Source of the DNA: Sphingomonadales bacterium 28-55-16
Lineage (GTDB): Bacteria > Pseudomonadota > Alphaproteobacteria > Sphingomonadales > Sphingomonadaceae
Length of the DNA stretch: 64,000 nt
Assembly: GCA_002278855.1 (NCBI GenBank)
Contig: NCGG01000002.1
Location: 1 to 64,000, forward strand
Reading direction: 5' to 3'
In this document: piece after piece, positions 16,008 to 25,205 of the stretch
How the letters are laid out: every line of letters begins with the position of its first letter
Position numbering within the stretch: the first letter of the stretch is position 1
The notes under the pieces: model-generated
What the model saw: only the letters and a program-made list of their open reading frames with translations
What the model was told of the DNA's origin: nothing
The model's database searches: none
Made by a program: the position numbers and the translations under genes

Positions 16008-17050
16008 ACGACATTCTGCTCAAAGTACACGGCCATGCCGGTTTCATCAGCCTGAACCGGCCATCGGCGCTTCACGCGCTGACCTTGCCCATGGTGCATG
16101 CAATGACCGAGGCGCTGCTGGCCTGGCGGGAATCCGACGCGGTCAAATGCGTCATCATCGACCATGCCGAAGGTCGGGGGTTCTGTGCGGGCGGCGACAT
16201 CGCGTTTTTGCGGAACTCCGCGCTGAACGACAATGGCGAATCTGGTCGCAAATTCTTCCGTGACGAATATCAGCTGAACCATTTACTGTTCACCTATCCC
16301 AAGCCTGTCGTCGCCTTCATGGACGGCATTACAATGGGCGGCGGTGTTGGCATTAGCCAGCCAGCGCGCTTCCGTGTTGCGACCGAAAATACAAAGTTTG
16401 CGATGCCCGAAACCGGCATTGGCTTGTTCCCCGATGTCGGCGGCGGCTGGTATCTTTCCCGGCTTGAAGGACGCGTTGGCCAGTTTCTGGCCCTGACAGG
16501 TTCGCGTGTTGCGGGCGCAGGTTGTCTTTCGCTTGGCCTTGCCACGCATTATGTGTCTTCCGAGGCTTTGGCCGAGGCCAAGCAACGGATTACAACTGAA
16601 GACGTCGAGCGCATCGATGGCATATTGGGCACCTTATCCGTCACGCCGCCCGCCTCGAAAATCGTGGAGACCTTGTTCCAAATCAAACACCATTTCGCAT
16701 CCGACTGGCTTGAGGATATTCTCCTGAGCCTCGAAGGCGATGAGAGCGATTGGGCGATGCTTGAATTGGCGACCTTGCGCACAAAAAGTCCGCAAACCTG
16801 CAAAGTTGCGTTGCGTCAATTGGCCGAGAGTGCCCGCCTGAATGATTTTGCCGACAATATGGCCATGGAATATCGCATCGCGAGCCGCGTGATCGTGCGC
16901 CCCGATTTTGCCGAAGGCGTTCGTGCGGTCATTGTTGACAAGGACAATGCACCCAAATGGAATCCGGCCATACCTGAAGAGGTGTCCGATGCACTGATTG
17001 ATGCGATATTCGCACCATTGCCGGCAGAAGAAGAATGGAAACCCCTATGA
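16001..17050 (+). CDS. 3-hydroxyisobutyryl-CoA hydrolase
   Basis: Crotonase-fold thioesterase of 349 residues that releases 3-hydroxyisobutyrate from its CoA ester, preventing methacrylyl-CoA accumulation. RGFCAGGDI (about 61-69), [11 protein letters not shown] (oxyanion loop near 107) and [21 protein letters not shown] (around 130-150, with the catalytic Glu/Asp positions of the HIBCH group) are visible. The longer C-terminus separates it from simple hydratases. Starts within the stop of the heme-oxygenase-like gene; its stop overlaps the hydratase start. Confidence 0.92.
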   Translation: MTDDILLKVHGHAGFISLNRPSALHALTLPMVHAMTEALLAWRESDAVKCVIIDHAEGRGFCAGGDIAFLRNSALNDNGESGRKFFRDEYQLNHLLFTYPKPVVAFMDGITMGGGVGISQPARFRVATENTKFAMPETGIGLFPDVGGGWYLSRLEGRVGQFLALTGSRVAGAGCLSLGLATHYVSSEALAEAKQRITTEDVERIDGILGTLSVTPPASKIVETLFQIKHHFASDWLEDILLSLEGDESDWAMLELATLRTKSPQTCKVALRQLAESARLNDFADNMAMEYRIASRVIVRPDFAEGVRAVIVDKDNAPKWNPAIPEEVSDALIDAIFAPLPAEEEWKPL

Positions 17051-17820
17051 CGTTTGAAACGATATTGGTCGAACAACGCGGCGCGGTGACGCTGATGACG
17101 CTCAACCGGCCGCAAGCGCTGAACGCGCTGAACAGCCAAGTGTTGGCTGACCTCATAGCTGCGTTTTCGGCGTTTGATGCAGACGACAGCCAGCGTTGCG
17201 CCGTCGTCACCGGAAGCGAAAAGGCCTTCGCGGCGGGCGCGGACATTAAGGAAATGTCATCCCAGTCCTTTGCTGCAATGTACGGTTCCAACTTCTTCGC
17301 AGGCTATGATCGCGTGACTGCGACGCGCAAGCCTTGGATCGCTGCAGTGAACGGCTTCGCGCTTGGCGGTGGATGCGAATTGGCGATGATGGCAGACTTC
17401 ATCATGGCTGGTGATAATGCGAAATTCGGTCAGCCCGAAATCAAGCTGGCGGTCACCCCCGGCATGGGCGGATCGCAGCGCCTTACGCGGGCAATTGGCA
17501 AAGCCAAAGCCATGGAAATGTGCCTTACAGGCCGGATGATGGACGCGGCAGAGGCCGAGCGTTCGGGCTTGGTAGCAAAGGTTGTTCCTGCGGCTGAGCT
17601 GGTGGACGAGGCGGTGAAGACTGCAACCGCCATTGCGGCAATGGCGCCATTGGCCGCGATTGCATGCAAGGAAATGGTCAACGCAGCCTTTGAAACAACA
17701 TTGCAGCAAGGCGTCGTGTTTGAACGCCGTCTGTTCCATGGGCTGTTTGGCACCGAAGATCAGAAAGAGGGCATGGCTGCGTTTGTTGAAAAGCGTCCGG
17801 GGAATTGGATAGGAAAGTGA
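17047..17820 (+). CDS. Enoyl-CoA hydratase (copy 2, complete)
   Basis: Crotonase-family hydratase of 257 residues, probably adding water to methacrylyl-Co[13 protein letters not shown] (about 60-71) and [17 protein letters not shown] (about 100-116) form the oxyanion holes; a catalytic Glu lies in GGGCELA and another in [17 protein letters not shown]. The ATG at 17047 overlaps the hydrolase stop as ATGA; ATG 17035 is in frame but less likely. Its C-terminal 111 residues are almost the same as the truncated gene at the left edge of the window. mmsB follows after two bases. Confidence 0.94.
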   Translation: MTFETILVEQRGAVTLMTLNRPQALNALNSQVLADLIAAFSAFDADDSQRCAVVTGSEKAFAAGADIKEMSSQSFAAMYGSNFFAGYDRVTATRKPWIAAVNGFALGGGCELAMMADFIMAGDNAKFGQPEIKLAVTPGMGGSQRLTRAIGKAKAMEMCLTGRMMDAAEAERSGLVAKVVPAAELVDEAVKTATAIAAMAPLAAIACKEMVNAAFETTLQQGVVFERRLFHGLFGTEDQKEGMAAFVEKRPGNWIGK

Positions 17821-17822
17821 TC

Positions 17823-18695
17823 ATGAAAATTGCGTTTATCGGGCTTGGCAATATGGGCGGCGGCATGGCTGCCAATCTGGTTAAGGCGGGGCATGCGGTG
17901 AATGCCTTTGACCTGTCGGCCGAAGCTTTGGTGCGCGCGCAGGAAAACGGGTGCGCGACATTTACGTCGGTGCGTGAAGCTGTCGATGGCGTTGATGCGG
18001 TCGTATCGATGCTGCCCAACGGCAAAATTGTCGCAAGCGTGTTTGAAGCCGATGTGCTGGGCCACGCCCCGAAAGGTGCGATCTTGCTGGATTGCTCGAC
18101 CATTGACGTTGACACAGCGCGCAGGGTCACGGCGGATGCCGTCGTTGCGGGCTTTGATATGGTCGATGCGCCGGTTTCAGGTGGGATTGCGGCGGCCAAT
18201 GGGGGCACGCTGACCTTCATGGTCGGCGGCACGAACACCGCCTTTGCACGTGCGGAACCGATATTGGCGGCGATGGGCAAGGCCGTCATTCACGCAGGCG
18301 GTTCGGGCGCGGGGCAAGCAGCGAAAATCTGCAACAATATGCTGCTTGGTGCGTCGATGATCGCGACGTGCGAGACCTTTGCGATGGCAGAGAAGCTCGG
18401 CCTTGATCTCCAGACCTTTTACGATATTTCCTCCAAGGCGTCGGGCCAGAATTGGTCGATGACTAGCTATTGCCCGGTACCCGGCGTTGGACCGACTTCG
18501 CCTGCGGACAACGACTATCAAGGCGGCTTTGCAACCGCCCTGATGCTAAAAGATCTTAAGCTCGCCATGGAGGCTGCACAGTCGGTCAATGCCAATGTGC
18601 CAATGGGCGCGCGGGCGGCTGAGCTCTACGAAGCCTTCGACAAAGCAGGCGAAGGCGCAGTCGACTTCTCGGCCATTATAAAAAAATTGGTATGA
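17823..18695 (+). CDS. mmsB: 3-hydroxyisobutyrate dehydrogenase (copy 2)
   Basis: Same enzyme as the product at 340-1209, 290 residues, with GLGNMG at the N-terminus, DAPVSGG and the GAGQAAKICNN catalytic segment. It closes the valine operon. The two mmsB copies differ at roughly 25 residues, clustered in the last tenth of the protein, while the catalytic regions are identical. The ATG at 17823 was chosen because the protein then starts at the Rossmann strand, as in copy 1. Confidence 0.95.
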   Translation: MKIAFIGLGNMGGGMAANLVKAGHAVNAFDLSAEALVRAQENGCATFTSVREAVDGVDAVVSMLPNGKIVASVFEADVLGHAPKGAILLDCSTIDVDTARRVTADAVVAGFDMVDAPVSGGIAAANGGTLTFMVGGTNTAFARAEPILAAMGKAVIHAGGSGAGQAAKICNNMLLGASMIATCETFAMAEKLGLDLQTFYDISSKASGQNWSMTSYCPVPGVGPTSPADNDYQGGFATALMLKDLKLAMEAAQSVNANVPMGARAAELYEAFDKAGEGAVDFSAIIKKLV

Positions 18696-18839
18696 ATTTG
18701 GCGGGGCTAAAGCCACACTATCAGAAGCAATGTCTCGGCCGCATGGCCTCATCTAAGAGACGGATGAGAGCCTAAAGGGCGAAATGGAAAGCATTCAAAG
18801 GCATGCAGACGGCCATGCTGGGATCAAGCAAGGTTATGC

Positions 18840-20459
18840 TTAGAAAAACCGAAACCCGTTATATTCTTCATTGGCGACACGCTCTAAAATACGTCGGTAA
18901 CCGCGAACGCCACCGGAATAAGGCATGAATACGCGGGGCTTTCCTTCAACTTCGGCACCGGTGTAGTAGGATGCTGCCTTCGGGTAGAGTGTTTCTTGGG
19001 CACGGGCGTTCACATGTTCAACCCATTCCATCTCTGCCTCTTGAGTGGTTTCAATAGCGGCACTGCCTTTTGTACTTGCAAATCCTATCAACTCGCTGAG
19101 CCAATCAACTTGCTGTTCGATTGACAAGATTACATTGCTGAGCAGCGATGGGCTACCGGGACCGACAAGAACGAACATATTCGGAAAACCGGACACCCCA
19201 AGCCCAAGATAGTTCACGGGACCAGACGCCCATTTCTCGCGGAGGGTCACACCGTTTCGCCCTTTTATTTCTGGGCGGAGTAATGAACCCGTAAACGCAT
19301 CAAAGCCTGTTGCGTAGATGATGACGTCGAGCGGATATTCCCGCTCTGTGGTGCGTAATCCATCCGGACTAATGTCCTTTATAGGCGACGACTTAATATC
19401 CACTAGCGTGACATTTTCACGGTTGAACGTCTTAAAATAATTACTGTCAACCGACGGCCGCTTGGCACCGAACGGAAAACCTTCAGGTGTTAGCAACTTG
19501 CGCGTAACAGGATCATCAACCTGTTGAGCAATCTTTTGTCGGATGAAGTCGGCCGCGGTAGCGTTCGATGCATCGTCGAGCAGAATATCTTTGTAGGCAA
19601 GCGCAAAACCAAAGCCAAGGCGGTTCCAAGCCGCCTCGTAGACGGCCTCCCTTTCTTGCGGTGTTGCCTCTAAAGCTGAAACGCCATTGGGCACAAAACC
19701 AAGGCCGCTCGGCGAATTCAGGGCACGCTGCCGCCGCGCGGCATAGTCTGCCTTCACGGCGTTGTCTTCCTCGTCAGACACCGGCGCATTTGCTGCCGGG
19801 ATACTGAAATTTGCCGATCGTTGAAAAACGGTTAAATGTTCGGCCTGAGCGGCGATAACGGGCGTCATTTGAACGCCTGATGAGCCAGTACCGATAATTC
19901 CAACTCGTTTTCCTGCAAAGCTAATCGGCTCGCGTGGCCACGCCGCGCTGTGATAGATATTTCCCTTAAATGTCTCTTGCCCGGGATAATTGGGTTGTTT
20001 GGTGGTCGACAATTGGCCCACAGCCATGATGAGATATTGGGAATCCCATTCCTGTCCGTCTTGCGCGGTGACGCACCAGCGGTTGCCGGCTTCATCGAAT
20101 TTGGCGCGTTCCATTCTTGTGTTAAATTCTATGTCGCGACGAAGGTTGAAGCGCTCGGCGACATGATGAATATAAGATAGCACCTCGGGTTGGGTTGCGT
20201 AACGTTCGCTCCATCGCCATTCCTGTTCAAGCTCGGGCGAAAACATGTAGGAGTAATCGTAGCTTTCAACATCGCATCGTGCACCTGGATAGCGGTTGTG
20301 GTGCCACACACCGCCGACATCGTCGCTCGCCTCGATAATTGTTGCGGATAAACCTATTTGTCGAAGTGCATAAAGCGCACGCAACCCGCCCAGGCCAGCA
20401 CCTACGATTACGACATCACATTTCTTCATCTCTATCACCGGCTTGTTGGAGTGCGCCAT
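18840..20459 (-). CDS. Baeyer-Villiger-type flavin monooxygenase 1
   Basis: NADPH/FAD monooxygenase (539 residues) expected to insert oxygen next to a ketone. GAGLGGLRAL is the FAD Rossmann motif, FKGNIYHSAAWP the canonical BVMO fingerprint (FxGxxxHxxxWP), and GTGSSGVQ the NADPH Rossmann motif. The C-terminal YYTGAEVEGKPRVFMPYSGG is shared with the monooxygenases at 25202 and 40122. I place the start at 20459; 20429 is equally possible. It is divergent to a CoA ligase gene across an operator-like inverted repeat. Confidence 0.9.
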   Translation of the reverse strand: MAHSNKPVIEMKKCDVVIVGAGLGGLRALYALRQIGLSATIIEASDDVGGVWHHNRYPGARCDVESYDYSYMFSPELEQEWRWSERYATQPEVLSYIHHVAERFNLRRDIEFNTRMERAKFDEAGNRWCVTAQDGQEWDSQYLIMAVGQLSTTKQPNYPGQETFKGNIYHSAAWPREPISFAGKRVGIIGTGSSGVQMTPVIAAQAEHLTVFQRSANFSIPAANAPVSDEEDNAVKADYAARRQRALNSPSGLGFVPNGVSALEATPQEREAVYEAAWNRLGFGFALAYKDILLDDASNATAADFIRQKIAQQVDDPVTRKLLTPEGFPFGAKRPSVDSNYFKTFNRENVTLVDIKSSPIKDISPDGLRTTEREYPLDVIIYATGFDAFTGSLLRPEIKGRNGVTLREKWASGPVNYLGLGVSGFPNMFVLVGPGSPSLLSNVILSIEQQVDWLSELIGFASTKGSAAIETTQEAEMEWVEHVNARAQETLYPKAASYYTGAEVEGKPRVFMPYSGGVRGYRRILERVANEEYNGFRFF

Positions 20460-20548
20460 ACTTCTGGCCAAGTAACTTGTTATCGATGCCAATGTTGACC
20501 ACGGGTTACCGATTGGTTGCCCAATAATTATCAGGCAATTCGATAAAA

Positions 20549-20564
20549 TCAACAACATTGTTGA
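20549..20564. promoter_or_regulatory. Operator-like inverted repeat TCAACA-N4-TGTTGA (site 1)
   Basis: TCAACA-ACAT-TGTTGA, perfect half-sites, in the divergent region of the monooxygenase (90 nt) and ligase (59 nt) genes. The sequence matches sites at five other promoter regions in the window. Confidence 0.7.
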
Positions 20565-20622
20565 CGACATCAGTTGGCGTCGGTATTTGGAATCAACGGA
20601 TGGCGATTGAGAGGGAATGCGC

Positions 20623-22377
20623 ATGATGGAGCCCAATGCCTTGATGGATGACAAGGCTGCGGGAGCAACCATTAGCGAACTCGTGACTCCTGAAACCCGC
20701 CAAGCGGCAATATCAGCTCGGTTACCCGAGTGGATCCCGCGAACGCTTGATGAGATGTTTGATGCCGCGGCTACCGAATTTCCCGATCGTCCCTACGTCA
20801 TCACAGATGATCGGATATGGACTTACCGAGATATGCAGGAGTGGTCCCACCGTCTTGCAAGTGGATTAAGCGCAATAGGCGTAAAGCGCCGAGATCATGT
20901 CGCACTTGTACTTGCGAACTATCCTGAATTTGTCGCCCTAAAGCTTGCTATCGCGCGCGTGGGAGCCGTTGCTGTCCCGGTCAACATACTTAACCGTCGC
21001 GACGAGCTTGGGTATGTGCTGGCGCAGTCGGATGCCGTGATGCTGATTACGATGAATACATTTCGCGACCTTGATTATCTCTCGATGTTAGATGAGTTAA
21101 TACCGGGATGGGAGAAAAATGGCAGCAGTACAAAGTTGCCTCGACTTCGCCATGTGATTATTTTCTCGACCGATGGTCAGCCTCAGCGGGCGTCTGCTGC
21201 ATATTTTGACGTTCTTGAATCGGGTCCGGCAACTAAGTTTGAAGTCAGCGGCTCGAGGCCGGATGATGTCGCCGACATCATCTATACATCTGGCACTACA
21301 GGTGCGCCGAAGGGGGTTATGCTGACCCATGATCAGGTCCTTCGAACGTCTTATTGCAGCGCTTACGCCCGCGCATTTGAAGATGGCAGACGGATCGTCT
21401 TTTCGTTGCCGATGTACCATGTTTACGGTTACGGCGAAGGGATGCTTCCGGTGATGTTTGTCGGCGGCGCGATAATCCCGCAACTGAAATTTGACGCAGC
21501 GGCGATGCTCACCGCCATTGAGCAACACCGTGCGACCGATGCATTGCTTGTACCTATGATGACCTTAGCTTTGCTTGATGCTGCGAAAGCCGGGGATTAT
21601 GATCTTTCGTCGTTTTTTGCGGTCATTTCATCGGGAGCCCGTGCACCGGAGCGCGTATGGAATGACATTTTGGCAGTTTTTGGCGTGTCCCAAATTTCGA
21701 CCGGCTACGGCATGACCGAAGTTACGGCGTCTTCAACTGTCACGCAGCCAAATGATCCAATTGATCGGCTGCTAAACACAAATGGCCGGATGCGCGATGC
21801 GGGCGTTGCGGGCGATCCGGAGAACTACGGCCGCCTTGTTAATTACCGAGTGGTTGACCCCGAAAGTGGTCACGTTTTGTTGCCCGGTTGTGTCGGAGAA
21901 TTGCGGGCAAAGGGACTTGGGGTCACACAGGGCTATTACAATAAGCCCGAAGAGACAGCAGCATTGTTCGATAGTGAAGGTTGGCTCCACACCGGGGATC
22001 TTGGGAAAATTGATGGCGATGGTTACATCTATCTCGTCGGTCGGTTGAAAGAATCTTATCGTTGTGGCGGTGAACAGGTATTGCCTACGGAGGTGGAGGA
22101 CCTGCTAACGTCGCATCCGTCGGTTTTGCAAGCCCATGTTGTACCGGTGCCGGATGTTCGGATGGGCGAAATCGGTGTCGCTTTTGTTGTTCCCGCACAA
22201 GGCGCGGCGGTGACCGTAGAAGAGCTTCTCGCGCTGGTTCAGTCGCGCATGGCCCGGTTCAAGGTACCCAAATATCTGTTTCTTGTGGATGCGGCGGAGA
22301 TTCCTACCACCGCGTCGGGACGAGCAAAGAAATTCCAATTATCCGCACAGGCGATCAGAATGTTGAATGCGATATGA
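20623..22377 (+). CDS. Acyl-CoA ligase (AMP-forming) 1
   Basis: ATP-dependent carboxylic acid:CoA ligase, about 584 residues. IIYTSGTTGAPKGVMLTH is the phosphate-binding loop (near 220), GYGMTEVTAS the A5 motif, GWLHTGDLGKIDGDGYIYLVGRLKE the hinge region, and PTTASGRAKK carries the C-terminal catalytic Lys. The ATG at 20623 has GAGAGGG at a good distance; 20617 is too close to it. It begins a plus-strand pair with an overlapping SDR gene. Substrate unknown; a cyclic or branched acid fits the cluster. Confidence 0.9.
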   Translation: MMEPNALMDDKAAGATISELVTPETRQAAISARLPEWIPRTLDEMFDAAATEFPDRPYVITDDRIWTYRDMQEWSHRLASGLSAIGVKRRDHVALVLANYPEFVALKLAIARVGAVAVPVNILNRRDELGYVLAQSDAVMLITMNTFRDLDYLSMLDELIPGWEKNGSSTKLPRLRHVIIFSTDGQPQRASAAYFDVLESGPATKFEVSGSRPDDVADIIYTSGTTGAPKGVMLTHDQVLRTSYCSAYARAFEDGRRIVFSLPMYHVYGYGEGMLPVMFVGGAIIPQLKFDAAAMLTAIEQHRATDALLVPMMTLALLDAAKAGDYDLSSFFAVISSGARAPERVWNDILAVFGVSQISTGYGMTEVTASSTVTQPNDPIDRLLNTNGRMRDAGVAGDPENYGRLVNYRVVDPESGHVLLPGCVGELRAKGLGVTQGYYNKPEETAALFDSEGWLHTGDLGKIDGDGYIYLVGRLKESYRCGGEQVLPTEVEDLLTSHPSVLQAHVVPVPDVRMGEIGVAFVVPAQGAAVTVEELLALVQSRMARFKVPKYLFLVDAAEIPTTASGRAKKFQLSAQAIRMLNAI

Positions 22378-23144
22378 AAGGTAGTTCAAACCAAACGGCG
22401 CGCGTTGCGGTCGTTACGGGCGGTGCGCGGGGCATCGGGGCTGGAATTGCGCTGCGTCTGGCACAGGATGGGCACGATATTGCGGTACTTGACCTAGATG
22501 CCACAGCTTGCGCCGAGACCGTCCGAGACATCGAGGGAATAGGTCGCCGCGCTTTCGCTGTCGGCGCGAATGTTGCAGATGAAGCTGCGGTGCAGGAGGC
22601 AATCTCCAATATCGTTTCGGCCCTAGGACCGCCCACAATTGTCGTTAACAATGCTGGCATTTTGCGTGATCGAACCATTGGTAAAATGAGTATCGATGAC
22701 TGGGATAGCGTCATCAATGTCAATTTACGCGGCACATTCTTAGTAAGCCGCGAAACACAATTTCACATGCGTGCAGCCGGCTGGGGCCGGATCATCAACT
22801 TATCGAGCACGGCTGCCCTCGGCAATTTGGGCGAAAGCAATTATGCCGCGGCCAAGGCCGGCGTTCAGGGACTGACGAAAACGCTCGCAATCGAGTTGGG
22901 GCGATATGGTATCACTGCAAATGCCGTCGCGCCCGGTTTTGTGGAAACGGCGATGACTGCGGAAGTAGCGGAGCGAGTGGGCATATCATTCGATGAAATG
23001 AAGCAGCAAGCTGTCCGTGCAACGGTTGTTGGCCGCGTCGGGCAACCCGAAGACATTGCAAACGCGGTATCGTTTTTCGCAGATGAGCGTTCGGGCTTTG
23101 TCACTGGACAAATTCTATACGTAGCCGGAGCACCGCGCGGATGA
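22374..23144 (+). CDS. Short-chain dehydrogenase/reductase (FabG-like) 1
   Basis: NAD(P)-dependent oxidoreductase of 256 residues. TGGARGIGAGIALRL is the cofactor-binding glycine motif, NNAGIL follows near 88, the catalytic Ser and YxxxK are in LSSTAALGNLGESNYAAAKAG, and APGFVETAM follows. It could act on a 3-hydroxyacyl-CoA or a ring alcohol. Its ATG overlaps the ligase stop (ATGA), so ligase and reductase are co-translated. Confidence 0.9.
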   Translation: MKGSSNQTARVAVVTGGARGIGAGIALRLAQDGHDIAVLDLDATACAETVRDIEGIGRRAFAVGANVADEAAVQEAISNIVSALGPPTIVVNNAGILRDRTIGKMSIDDWDSVINVNLRGTFLVSRETQFHMRAAGWGRIINLSSTAALGNLGESNYAAAKAGVQGLTKTLAIELGRYGITANAVAPGFVETAMTAEVAERVGISFDEMKQQAVRATVVGRVGQPEDIANAVSFFADERSGFVTGQILYVAGAPRG

Positions 23145-23265
23145 GTATGGCGGCTGGATTACATACCGACGGCCAATTTACGAAAAACCGACGATGTGCT
23201 TCGCCGGTAACAAATGACGGATCTCATGAGAGAGTAATCGTCGTCCTTCCGGTTGAAGCGGTATA

Positions 23266-24012
23266 TTGACGGTGGTCGGCAAGCTCAGCGGCAAGACGGC
23301 AATTGTAACCGGTGCTGCGCAGGGTATTGGCCGCGCGACCGCCACTTTGTTTGCACAAGAAGGTGCACGTGTGATTGCGGTAGATGTCAACAGCGCCGCT
23401 CTGGCTGAACTCCAGGCCGAGCATGGCTGCGAGGCCGTGGTGCTAAATCTCACTGACCGAAAAGCGATGGCTGAATTCGCCAATCGAACTGTCGCTGCCG
23501 ATATCCTGTTTCTGTGCGCGGGCTATGTTGCCTATGGTACTATCGAGACGTGCACTGACGATGAGTGGGATTTCTCTTTTGACCTGAATGTCACTGCCAT
23601 GTTCCAGATGATACGTGCATTCATCCCGGGAATGATTGCCCGCAAAAGTGGATCAATCATTACCATGTCGTCGGTTGCAAGTTCAGTGCGGGGCGTCCCG
23701 AACCGTCTTGCTTATGCGTCTACAAAAGCAGCAATTATCGGCATGACAAAAGCACTGGCAGCTGACCACAGTTCGCAAGGCGTTCGTTGTAACACGATAT
23801 GCCCGGGAACCATTGACACTCCTTCGCTCGAGGCGCGGATGCGCGCTACGGGCGATTATGAAGCAACGCGCGCCGCATTTATCGCGCGCCAACCTGTCCA
23901 AAGGTTTGGGCTACCCAATGAAATTGCCGAACTTGCCCTTTATCTGGCGAGCGATTCATCATCATTCGTAACTGGCCAAAGTCATGTCATCGACGGTGGT
24001 TGGTCAAACTGA
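23266..24012 (+). CDS. Short-chain dehydrogenase/reductase 2
   Basis: Oxidoreductase of about 248 residues with TGAAQGIGRATATLF, the catalytic Ser in MSSVASSVRG, YASTK, and CPGTIDTP, similar to BDH2-type SDRs. No ATG fits: the frame opens with TTG at 23266 or GTG at 23272, after a 121-base gap from the previous SDR. Probably transcribed with it. It dehydrogenates a secondary alcohol or reduces a ketone in the pathway; substrate unknown. Confidence 0.85.
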   Translation: MTVVGKLSGKTAIVTGAAQGIGRATATLFAQEGARVIAVDVNSAALAELQAEHGCEAVVLNLTDRKAMAEFANRTVAADILFLCAGYVAYGTIETCTDDEWDFSFDLNVTAMFQMIRAFIPGMIARKSGSIITMSSVASSVRGVPNRLAYASTKAAIIGMTKALAADHSSQGVRCNTICPGTIDTPSLEARMRATGDYEATRAAFIARQPVQRFGLPNEIAELALYLASDSSSFVTGQSHVIDGGWSN

Positions 24013-24034
24013 TACCGAAAGGTATCTCTTGTTA

Positions 24035-24050
24035 TCAACACGTATGTTGA
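24035..24050. promoter_or_regulatory. Operator-like inverted repeat TCAACA-N4-TGTTGA (site 2)
   Basis: TCAACA-CGTA-TGTTGA, perfect half-sites, 66 nt before the GTG start of the CaiB-family gene. It precedes the operon that ends with a TetR gene. Confidence 0.7.
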
Positions 24051-24116
24051 ATATACTGACCAGATTATAAGGCGAGGTGCTGATTCCGATGACGATCAAT
24101 AATTCGAGGCAGCATC

Positions 24117-25205
24117 GTGGTTAGCGTTTCACATTATCTTTCGGGCGTTAAGATTCTCGACTTGTCGCATTATGTTTCAGGGCCGTTTGCTAGCCTTTTG
24201 CTCGCTGACATGGGTGCAGATGTCATCAAGATTGAGCCGCCAGCAGGTGACCCAATGCGGCATTTGGGGCCCGCCGATGCCAAGGGCGATCCGCTGTTTT
24301 ACGGCGCTCTTAGTGCAGGCAAATCAGTGCTTCACCTTGATCTTAAATCTGATGAGGGCTCTGCCCGGATGCAAGAACTTTTGGTTGACACGGATATTTT
24401 GATCGAAGGCTTTCGTCCCGGCGTGATGACACGTCTTGGACTTGATTATGCACGGCTAAGCGTATTGCACCCGTCGCTTATATATTGTTCGATAAGTGGA
24501 TATGGCGTGGACGCTCCACTTTCGGCTGCCGCCGGGCATGACGCTAATTACCTCGCCACAAGTGGTATTCTGCATAGGAACGGCACGACTTCGCCACATT
24601 TTTTCGATCCGCCGATAGCCGATATGTCGGGCGCTCTGTTCGCTGTGATTGCGATTTTAGGTGCGCTTAATGCACGAAGCCGGACGGGCAAAGGTGCGCA
24701 TATCGAACTTGGCCTTGCCGATGCGTTGATGCCTCTTCAACTAATGCAGATCGCTGAATGGGGTGCGAATGCTACGGTGCCTACGCGGCAATCAACCTAT
24801 TTGAATGGCGCTGCTGCATATTATCAGGTGTACGCAACCGCAGATGCAAAGCATGTTATGTTGGGGGCAGTTGAGCCTAAGTTCTGGCTAAATTTCTGTG
24901 AAGCGGCTGGTCGTCCGGATTGGGTTAAGCGGCATGATGACCCGCTACCGCAGCATAGGTTGATTTCTGAACTTTCAAACTTCTTTGAACAGCATGAAGC
25001 GGTGGCCATTTGTCGTCGTTTTGAGGGTATAGAATGCTGTCTTTCACCCGTTCTTGATTTGGGAGAGGCGCTTCAGTCGCCGCAAACATTGGCGCGCGGT
25101 TTGGTGAAATCGGACGGGGGGAGACTGCAGGCGCTCTTCCCAGCTTATTTCGATGGAAAGACGACCACGGCGCGTCCCCCACTGCATAGGCTTGATCCCG
25201 CATGA
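24117..25205 (+). CDS. CaiB/BaiF family CoA-transferase or alpha-methylacyl-CoA racemase
   Basis: Class III CoA-transferase fold, 362 residues. LDLSHYVSGPFASLLLADMGADVIKIE opens the protein, and SGYG followed by AGHDANYLATSG carries the active-site Asp. The HD-NYLA pattern is that of alpha-methylacyl-CoA racemases, so epimerisation at a 2-methyl branch is as likely as CoA transfer. GTG 24117 is chosen for the GAGG seven bases upstream. First gene of a five-gene operon (transferase, monooxygenase, hydrolase, FMO, TetR), each overlapping or nearly touching the next. Confidence 0.88.
   Translation: MVSVSHYLSGVKILDLSHYVSGPFASLLLADMGADVIKIEPPAGDPMRHLGPADAKGDPLFYGALSAGKSVLHLDLKSDEGSARMQELLVDTDILIEGFRPGVMTRLGLDYARLSVLHPSLIYCSISGYGVDAPLSAAAGHDANYLATSGILHRNGTTSPHFFDPPIADMSGALFAVIAILGALNARSRTGKGAHIELGLADALMPLQLMQIAEWGANATVPTRQSTYLNGAAAYYQVYATADAKHVMLGAVEPKFWLNFCEAAGRPDWVKRHDDPLPQHRLISELSNFFEQHEAVAICRRFEGIECCLSPVLDLGEALQSPQTLARGLVKSDGGRLQALFPAYFDGKTTTARPPLHRLDPA

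Noticed and set aside
340..18695. The two mmsB regions as attachment repeats of the integrated element
   Set aside because: They differ at many silent positions and span whole genes; att repeats would be short and identical. The right copy also lies beyond the whole valine operon.
20483..20498. Additional shared-operator site at TCGATG-N4-TGTTGA
   Set aside because: The left half-site matches only three of six bases.
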